Of a stretch of 14,006 nucleotides of DNA, positions 1 through 6,114 are shown piece after piece. The notes beneath the pieces are model-generated. The model had not been told where the DNA came from. It did no database searches and saw only the letters and a program-made list of their open reading frames with translations. Position numbers and translations under genes: made by a program. Positions within the stretch are counted from its first letter, which is position 1. Every line of letters starts with the position of its first letter. Origin of the DNA: Anaerolineae bacterium (GTDB lineage: Bacteria > Chloroflexota > Anaerolineae > J102); assembly GCA_026985975.1 (NCBI GenBank), contig JALSPL010000184.1:1-14006 (forward strand), read 5' to 3'.

Positions 1-2306
1 ACGAGGATGCGCTGTTGCTCACCGGCCGCGCCCTCTTCACCGATGACGTGCATCTGCCCGATATGCTCTACGCCGCGTTTGTGCGCAGCGATTACGCGCA
101 TGGCCGCATCCTGAGCATCGACACCGAGTTTGCGGAGGAGATTCCGGGCGTGGTGGCGATTATCACCGCCGAAGACCTGGGCGATTATTGGCAACCGGGC
201 CCGCTGCTGGTGCCCCCGCCCCCGGTGGAAGGCAAGGTCTTTCACGCCCGCACCCAGGTGCCCCTGGCCAAGGACAAGGTGCGCCATGTGGGCGAGGCCA
301 TCGCCATGGTCATCGCCGAAAGTCGCTACATCGCCGAAGACGCGGTGGAGCAGATTTTTGTGGATATCGAGCCCCTGCCCGCGGTCACGGGCCTGGAGGC
401 GGCCCTGGAGCCCGACGCCCCCCTCATCCACGAAGATCTGGACTCCAACCTGGCCGCGCACATCGTCCAGACCAAGGGCGACTACGAGGCCGCCAAAGAG
501 CAGGCCGATGTGGTCATCAAACGTCGCTTCTACTATGACCACGGCATCGCCGCGGCCATGGAAAACCGGGGCATCGTGGCCTGGTGGGATGACAAAATGC
601 AGCGCCTGACCATGTGGGACACCACCCAGGCGCCCGTGGTCATCCGCAACGGCATCGCAGCCATGCTGGGCCTATCCGAATCGCAGGTGCGGGTGATCGC
701 ACCCTTCATCGGCGGCGCGTTCGGGCCCAAGATCATGATGTTTTATCCCGAAGAGGTGTTGCTGCCCTGGGCCGCGATGAAACTCAACCGTCCTATCAAG
801 TGGATCGAAGACCGTCGCGAGAATTTCATGACCACCACTCAGGAGCGGGATCAGGTGCATTGGTCGGAGATTGCCCTGAGCAAGGATGGCAAGATTTTGG
901 GCGTGAAAGATGAATTCATCCACGATTCGGGCGCTTATGATCCCTATGGCCTGACTGTGCCCATCAATAGTCAATGCACCCTGTTGGGCTGCTATGACAT
1001 CCCCAACTACTACTCCGACATGAAAGTCGTGTTCACCAACAAGATGATCGTGACGCCCTACCGCGGCGCGGGACGGCAACATGGCGTGTTTGTGATGGAG
1101 CGGCTGCTGGATCTGGCAGCGAAGGAGTTGGGAATGGATGTGGCCGAAATCCGCCGCATCAACTTCATCCAGCCCGACCAGTTCCCCTACAACAACGAAA
1201 TCATCTATCAGGATTTCGCACCCCTGGTGTACGACAGCGGCAACTACGAACCGGTGCTGGACAAGGCTCTGGAGCTCATCGAATATGAGAAGTTCATCAA
1301 GGAAGAGCAGCCCAAATATCGGGCCCAGGGGCGGCATGTGGGCATTGGCGTGGTGGCCTACGTGGAAGGCACCGGCATCGGGCCTTATGAGGGCGCCCGG
1401 GTGCAGGTTGAAAGCACGGGCAAGATCAACGTTGCCACCGGCGTGGGCACCCAGGGCCAGGGCCATTTCACCTCCTTCGTGCAGGTGGTGGCCGAACAAT
1501 TAGGCGTCGACCCCTCGCTGATCCACCTGGTCACCGGCGACACCGATCAGTTCCACTGGGGCACGGGCACCTTCGCCAGCCGCGGCATGGTGGTGGCGGG
1601 CAACGCCATCAACAATGCCGCCGAGTCGGTGAGAAACAAGATTCTGAAATTCGCCAGCGATTATCTGGAAGCTCCGGTGGAGGACCTGGAGCTGAGGGAT
1701 GGTTTTGTCATCGATGCGAAGCATCCGGAGTCCATTGTGGCGCTGAAGACCCTGGCGACGCTGGCCAATCCGCTACGCGGCGCAGTCAAGGCGGATGCAG
1801 AGCCGGGTCTGGAATCCACCGCCTATTTCGGGCCCGAGCGCGGCGCCACCGCCAACGGCGTTCACGCCATGATCATCGAGGTGGATCCCGAGACTATGAT
1901 GATCAAAATCCTGCGCTATGTGGCTGCGCATGACTGCGGCACGATTATCAATCCGCTGATTGTGGATGGCCAGGTGCAGGGCGGCGTGGCGCAAGGCATC
2001 GGCAACGCATTCTACGAGAAGATTGTGTATGACGAGAACGGGCAGTTGCTCACCGCCTCCTTCGCGGATTATCTCATCCCCACCAGCATGGAAGTGCCCC
2101 ACATCGAGCTGTGGCATCAGGAAACGCCCTCGCCGCTGAACAAGCTGGGCGTCAAGGGCGTGGGCGAGGCCGGGGCCATTCCGGTGGGCCCGCTCTTTGC
2201 CCAGGCTGTGGAAAACGCGCTGGCCGATTACGGCATCGAGATCACCGAAATCCCTCTCAGCCCAAACCGCCTGTTCGAGATTATGCAGGAGGTGCGTCAG
2301 CAGTAA
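1..2306 (+). CDS. Xanthine dehydrogenase family, molybdopterin-binding (large) subunit, CoxL form II-like; 5' truncated
   Basis: This is the catalytic large subunit of a molybdenum hydroxylase, which normally works with FAD and 2Fe-2S subunits to oxidise CO, aldehydes, purines or other heterocycles. The frame is open from position 3 and reads EDALLLTGRALFTDDVHLPD, matching the usual N-terminus of the family, so only a few residues are lost at the window edge. About 767 codons are visible. Family motifs seen are GGAFGPK (near 711-731), the active-site loop PYRGAGR (1056-1076), GTGTFASRG (near 1560), and GVGEAG near the C-terminus with the presumed catalytic Glu codon at 2166-2168. The loop has no Cys, unlike the AYRCSFR loop of true form I CO dehydrogenases, so the substrate cannot be assigned. 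The small and medium subunits are not downstream and may lie upstream, outside the window. Family assignment is firm; substrate is unknown. Confidence 0.93.
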   Translation, partial: EDALLLTGRALFTDDVHLPDMLYAAFVRSDYAHGRILSIDTEFAEEIPGVVAIITAEDLGDYWQPGPLLVPPPPVEGKVFHARTQVPLAKDKVRHVGEAIAMVIAESRYIAEDAVEQIFVDIEPLPAVTGLEAALEPDAPLIHEDLDSNLAAHIVQTKGDYEAAKEQADVVIKRRFYYDHGIAAAMENRGIVAWWDDKMQRLTMWDTTQAPVVIRNGIAAMLGLSESQVRVIAPFIGGAFGPKIMMFYPEEVLLPWAAMKLNRPIKWIEDRRENFMTTTQERDQVHWSEIALSKDGKILGVKDEFIHDSGAYDPYGLTVPINSQCTLLGCYDIPNYYSDMKVVFTNKMIVTPYRGAGRQHGVFVMERLLDLAAKELGMDVAEIRRINFIQPDQFPYNNEIIYQDFAPLVYDSGNYEPVLDKALELIEYEKFIKEEQPKYRAQGRHVGIGVVAYVEGTGIGPYEGARVQVESTGKINVATGVGTQGQGHFTSFVQVVAEQLGVDPSLIHLVTGDTDQFHWGTGTFASRGMVVAGNAINNAAESVRNKILKFASDYLEAPVEDLELRDGFVIDAKHPESIVALKTLATLANPLRGAVKADAEPGLESTAYFGPERGATANGVHAMIIEVDPETMMIKILRYVAAHDCGTIINPLIVDGQVQGGVAQGIGNAFYEKIVYDENGQLLTASFADYLIPTSMEVPHIELWHQETPSPLNKLGVKGVGEAGAIPVGPLFAQAVENALADYGIEITEIPLSPNRLFEIMQEVRQQ

Positions 2307-2378
2307 GCAGTCGCCATGAGCATTAGCTCACCAATAAGAATGAAAATGGGCGAGCCAATCTAGCGGGACAGCCAAGCC

Positions 2379-2435
2379 CGTAAAACGTAATGCGTAATGC
2401 GTAAAATCGTCACGTTTTACGTTTTACGCATTACG
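2379..2435. repeat. Hairpin built from 7-nt units (cgtaaaa / cgtaatg)
   Basis: Four consecutive heptamers, cgtaaaa, cgtaatg, cgtaatg and cgtaaaa (2379-2406), are followed after six bases by the inverted units cgtttta, cgtttta and cgcatta (2413-2433). The 14-base arm cgtaatgcgtaaaa (2393-2406) is perfectly complementary to ttttacgcattacg (2422-2435). A second pairing, 2379-2390 with 2417-2428, is also possible. It lies between the convergent ends of the CoxL-like gene and the C39 gene and has no terminal T-run, so it looks like a dispersed short repeat rather than a plain terminator. Dispersal elsewhere in the genome is inferred, not seen. Confidence 0.75.
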
Positions 2436-2505
2436 TGGCTGCGCACCAGGCCAACATTGGCTTCGAGAGCGTCTCTGCAAACGACGCCAACGTTTATTTA
2501 CGAAG

Positions 2506-2530
2506 CAGTATTCAGTGATTCAGTAATCAG
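2506..2530. repeat. Short tandem repeat of a cagtaat-type unit
   Basis: Three near-identical units occur in a row: cagtatt (2506-2512), cagtgatt (2513-2520, one base longer) and cagtaat (2521-2527), followed by a further cag. The unit length is close to that of the heptamer hairpin about 70 bases upstream, but the sequence differs. It sits just beyond the 3' end of the C39 peptidase gene and shows no coding potential. Confidence 0.5.
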
Positions 2531-2531
2531 C

Positions 2532-2574
2532 AGGGAACGCGGGCGTTTCGGTTGGACGGGCGGCTGCGTTCCCT
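2532..2574 (-). terminator. Hairpin directly after the C39 peptidase stop codon
   Basis: agggaacgc (2532-2540) pairs perfectly with gcgttccct (2566-2574), giving a 9-bp stem around a 25-nt GC-rich loop. On the minus strand it starts one base after the stop codon (2578-2576) of the C39 peptidase gene. No U-tract follows, so it is a weak candidate for an intrinsic terminator and may only stabilise the mRNA 3' end. Confidence 0.35.
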
Positions 2575-2575
2575 T

Positions 2576-3850
2576 TCAAGGCCCGAAGGTCCGGGCCACG
2601 TTGCGATGGTGGGGATGCAAGGCTTCGGCGCGGGCAAACGCGGCCTGCGCTTCTTCCGCGCGGCCCAATGCCGCCAGGGCTGCGCCCCGCCAGTCGTGCA
2701 ATTCTTCTATTTGGTCACTGGTGGCCAGGGTGGCGTCGGCCAACGCCAGAAGCTCTTCATAGCGTCCGGTCTCGTAATAGGCTTTGAGCGGAGCGAACTG
2801 ATACCACATCATGCGCCAGGGCAGGCCGATGATGCGGGCGCGGTCGAACGCGGCTGCGGCTTCATCGTAGCGCCCCAAAGTAGTGAACGAGGAGCCCAAA
2901 TTGAACCAGGCAAAAGCGTCTTCACGATCTTCATCGACTTCCGCCATGGCGCGGGCCAGCGACGCCCGCCACATGGCCTCCCGGTTCATGTCCTTTCCCA
3001 AGGTCTCCGCCACCGCTGCAGCCTGCTCCTGCGTGTAGATCACCAGATAGGCGCGATTGAAAACGCGCCACAAACGCTCCGTTTCGGCGTAATTTAGACG
3101 AATGCCCTGGTAGGGCTCTCCCTTTTTGACGCCCGTGCTGATGTAGGAATCGTACACGATCCACTGGCCCGCCTCGTCGTCATAACCGGTGATGAGACGA
3201 TAATGCCCCATGCCGTTGTTGGGCTCGGGCTCCAGCCAGGTTTCGATGAGCACCGGGAGGCCCAGCGCCACCAGTTGTTTGATGCGTTCGGCGTCGCCAT
3301 TGACCAGCGCCCGGGCGAGAAATCCCTGCTCGGCGGCGAACTCGGCCAGCTCGGGCAGACTCACGTTCTTGTCATCATCATTGGGGCGCAGAACCTGACG
3401 GATGTCCTCTTGCGTCAGGGCGCTGCCGAAATAACTGAGCTGCATGGCCAGGGTGGCGGGCCCGCAATTGTTCCAGGTCTGCCAATTGTGGCGCAGGCCC
3501 GAAAGCGCCATCGCTGGCGGGCGCGGGAGCGGAGTGGCCGTGGGAGCGACTGTGGGGATGGGCGTGGGCGAGGGCGTAATCGTCGCAGAAACCGGGGGCG
3601 TGTATCGTAGCGCTGGCAGAATGTTGGGCGTGGATGTGCTGAGAGGCAATGATGTATGGCGTTGCGGCGCGGGCGTTGGCAATGGCGTCGGAGCCAGCGC
3701 CGGATGCTGCTGCGGGCGAAGACCGGACGCTTCCACCCGAATGCGACGCCACAGCCCCCGCGGGCCATGATAGCGGACGCCGCCCAGGAGCGCCAGCACA
3801 AAAACGAAAACGACCGGCGATACGAATACGAACCATTTCCAGGCTTTCAT
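2576..3850 (-). CDS. Membrane-anchored C39-like cysteine peptidase domain protein with TPR-like C-terminus
   Basis: The 424-residue protein has four parts. Residues 7-24 form an N-terminal hydrophobic segment after a Lys-containing start, either a signal anchor or signal peptide. Residues 45-112 are a Pro/Thr/Ser-rich linker. Residues 115-275 are a papain-fold domain of the Peptidase_C39_2 type. Residues 285-424 are alpha-helical TPR-like repeats (for example AWFNLGSSFTTLGRYDEAAA, and GAALAALGRAEEAQAAFARA). The candidate catalytic set is visible: Gln124 and Cys129 in QTWNNCGPAT, His216 in GMGHYRLITGYDD, and Asp234 in VYDSY. The protein is therefore predicted to face outside the cell as a peptidase or amidase-like enzyme. 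The substrate is unknown. No LPXTG, ABC transporter or bacteriocin gene is adjacent, so a role in double-glycine leader processing is not supported. The ATG at 3850 is chosen because the hydrophobic segment starts there and a promoter -10 abuts it. Confidence 0.85.
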   Translation of the reverse strand: MKAWKWFVFVSPVVFVFVLALLGGVRYHGPRGLWRRIRVEASGLRPQQHPALAPTPLPTPAPQRHTSLPLSTSTPNILPALRYTPPVSATITPSPTPIPTVAPTATPLPRPPAMALSGLRHNWQTWNNCGPATLAMQLSYFGSALTQEDIRQVLRPNDDDKNVSLPELAEFAAEQGFLARALVNGDAERIKQLVALGLPVLIETWLEPEPNNGMGHYRLITGYDDEAGQWIVYDSYISTGVKKGEPYQGIRLNYAETERLWRVFNRAYLVIYTQEQAAAVAETLGKDMNREAMWRASLARAMAEVDEDREDAFAWFNLGSSFTTLGRYDEAAAAFDRARIIGLPWRMMWYQFAPLKAYYETGRYEELLALADATLATSDQIEELHDWRGAALAALGRAEEAQAAFARAEALHPHHRNVARTFGP

Positions 3851-3857
3851 GATCTCA

Positions 3858-3866
3858 ATTGTAGCA
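3858..3866 (-). promoter_or_regulatory. Extended -10 promoter giving a probable leaderless mRNA
   Basis: On the minus strand the sequence TGC-TACAAT (3866-3858) matches an extended -10 element. Seven bases separate it from the ATG of the C39 peptidase gene, so a start 7-8 bases after the -10 would fall on or beside the A of the start codon. No Shine-Dalgarno sequence could fit. No convincing -35 is present, as expected for an extended -10 promoter. Confidence 0.5.
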
Positions 3867-3967
3867 CGATGCGTTCGTTTTAACTCGACGTTTTTCCTAC
3901 CCCGCCCCAGTTATTGAGCTACGTGACCGTCTAAAAATAACTTTTCTTTTTCATCAACAGTTGGCGA

Positions 3968-4114
3968 TTGCCGCCGCAGGCCCCCTTCCGGCTTCCCCCG
4001 CGAGCGGGGGAGGAGGTTTTCGGCAATTGAAACATTCTGTTACGATTCCAACGGCGGTTTCCAGAAAGTCCTCCCCCCGCTTGCGGGGAGATTGAGGGGG
4101 CCATCCTGCGGCAA
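3968..4114. repeat. MITE-like palindromic element with imperfect terminal inverted repeats
   Basis: The outer ends ttgccgccgcagg (3968-3980) and cctgcggcaa (4105-4114) are complementary apart from a 3-base bulge. Inside each end lies a polypyrimidine/polypurine arm with its own small hairpin: tcccccgc-ga-gcggggga on the left (about 3994-4011) and ctccccccgc-tt-gcggggag on the right (about 4071-4090). The two arms also pair with each other over roughly 40 bases. The centre (about 4018-4068) is AT-richer and unrelated. No transposase ORF fits inside, so it would be non-autonomous if mobile. Target-site duplications were not evident. Confidence 0.55.
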
Positions 4115-4162
4115 GAAAGGGAACTTATTTCTAGACGTTTACTACGGACTGCGGGTGAACGC

Positions 4163-4202
4163 AAAAGCCCCCATCTCACAACGAGACGGGGGCCGATTTT
4201 TT
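4163..4202 (-). terminator. Rho-independent terminator of gdhA
   Basis: An 11-bp stem, gcccccatctc (4167-4177) with gagacgggggc (4183-4193), closes a 5-base loop. Read on the minus strand the single mismatch becomes a G-U pair, and the stem is followed by a short TTTT tract (4166-4163). A T6 run on the other flank (4197-4202) could let it act in the plus direction too. It begins about 24 bases past the gdhA stop codon. Confidence 0.85.
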
Positions 4203-4217
4203 GGGGCGGGGAGAAAT

Positions 4218-5567
<1,350 letters not shown>

Positions 5568-5577
5568 TTTGTTTGAT

Positions 5578-5582
5578 CTCCT
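5578..5582 (-). promoter_or_regulatory. Ribosome binding site of gdhA
   Basis: On the minus strand aaggagatc lies just upstream of the ATG at 5567, with the AGGAG core ten bases from it. This is one of only a few clear Shine-Dalgarno sites in the window and fixes the gdhA start. Confidence 0.8.
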
Positions 5583-5640
5583 TTTTGTTGCACAATGTTG
5601 AAGAGAAAAGTGGAAAGTAGCACTATTTCGAAAAAGAAAA

Positions 5641-5679
5641 CCCGTCGGTCAGGCAAAACGAATACGCTGAACCGTCGGG
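5641..5679 (-). promoter_or_regulatory. Terminator-like hairpin in the gdhA leader (candidate attenuator)
   Basis: On the minus strand cccgacggttcag (5679-5667) pairs with ctgaccgacggg (5652-5641), leaving one A-A mismatch and one bulge. It is followed at once by TTTTCTTTTT (5640-5631). That is the layout of an intrinsic terminator, yet it lies about 75 bases upstream of gdhA and downstream of the best gdhA promoter. With no upstream minus-strand gene to terminate, attenuation of gdhA is the simplest reading. No known riboswitch consensus was recognised. Confidence 0.55.
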
Positions 5680-5750
5680 CTTTCAGTTCGACCAAGATAG
5701 GAAGTTGCGTGAATGATCGTTTCGTTGCAATGCATCCTTCCACGCGAAAA

Positions 5751-5781
5751 CACCCGCTTTCTTATTTCAAGAAGCAGGGTG
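5751..5781 (-). promoter_or_regulatory. Second hairpin in the gdhA leader
   Basis: cacccgctttctt (5751-5763) and aagaagcagggtg (5769-5781) form a stem of about 12 pairs with one bulge on each side and a 5-base loop. It lies within the predicted gdhA leader, upstream of the terminator-like hairpin, and may be part of the sensing or anti-termination structure. Its role is inferred. Confidence 0.4.
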
Positions 5782-5850
5782 CGCAAGGTCCCGGACAGAA
5801 TATCAAAATGACTTCTCCCGGCATGTAGATATGCAATTCGAGTAGTGATT

Positions 5851-5879
5851 AGTATCATCAAGCGAAACGTCATTGTCAC
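5851..5879 (-). promoter_or_regulatory. Candidate sigma-70-type promoter of gdhA
   Basis: On the minus strand GTGACA (5879-5874) and GATACT (5856-5851) are separated by exactly 17 bases and match the -35 and -10 consensus at five and four of six positions. Transcription would start near 5844 and give an mRNA leader of about 275 nt before the gdhA ATG. Confidence 0.5.
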
Positions 5880-6033
5880 GCTACACTTTGGAGGCACGAG
5901 ATGGGGGACGTGCATCCACCAAGCGCAATATATCATACTGCCTCCGGTTTTGACAAAAACCACAGCGTGAACTCGCCTGTTTGACGCCGAAACCAGGGGC
6001 AATCGAGCCGTTCCCCGCCACGCGCCAACCTTT

Positions 6034-6061
6034 TTGAAAGATTGCAGGAGTGTTGCATAAT
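6034..6061 (+). promoter_or_regulatory. Candidate promoter of the receiver/ATP-grasp operon
   Basis: ttgaaa (6034-6039) and cataat (6056-6061) lie 16 bases apart and resemble -35 and -10 elements. A start near 6068 would leave a leader of roughly 45 bases before the ATG at 6115. No Shine-Dalgarno sequence is present before that ATG. Confidence 0.4.
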
Positions 6062-6114
6062 AAAGGCAAGGTCAATGCGCCATCCATGACGTGTGCGTTA
6101 TCTCCTTCTTTGTT

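Larger units (their letters stand above)
3851..4217. other. Intergenic region between the C39 peptidase gene and gdhA
   Basis: This 367-base gap holds no credible gene. From left to right it contains the minus-strand promoter of the C39 gene, an AT-richer stretch (3868-3965) in which nothing was recognised, a GC-rich MITE-like palindromic element (3968-4114), and the gdhA terminator (4163-4202). Open frames that cross it lack codon or family support. Confidence 0.7.
5568..6114. other. Divergent intergenic region between gdhA and the receiver/ATP-grasp operon
   Basis: This gap of about 547 bases holds no convincing gene. The frames of 77-117 codons that cross it show no family resemblance and overlap structured elements. 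It contains the gdhA promoter, a predicted leader of about 275 nt with two hairpins (5751-5781 and 5641-5679), and, at the other end, a candidate promoter for the four-gene operon. A weak inverted pair, ggaggca (5890-5896) and tgcctcc (5939-5945), lies between the two promoters and could be an operator. The segment 5957-6030 shows nothing recognisable. Confidence 0.65.

Noticed and set aside
672..1499. 275-codon open frame on the minus strand
   Set aside because: It is fully antisense to the CoxL-like gene, has shadow-like composition rich in His and Ala, and no family resemblance.
2317..2330. tgagc-atta-gctca hairpin as terminator of the CoxL-like gene
   Set aside because: The stem has only 5 pairs and no T-run follows.
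2379..2435. CRISPR-like repeat
   Set aside because: Units are 7 bases with no spacers and no cas genes, so this is a short tandem or palindromic repeat.
2397..3097. Two plus-strand frames over the 3' end of the C39 gene
   Set aside because: They are antisense to the clear TPR-like coding region and one starts inside the heptamer hairpin.
5649..5735. 28-codon minus-strand leader peptide ending inside the gdhA leader hairpin
   Set aside because: Its ATG has a purine-rich GGAAGG directly adjacent, which is too close for a ribosome binding site, and no codon run suits attenuation by glutamate or glutamine.
5595..5828. 77-codon plus-strand frame in the gdhA leader region
   Set aside because: It has no ribosome binding site, crosses both predicted hairpins and resembles nothing known.
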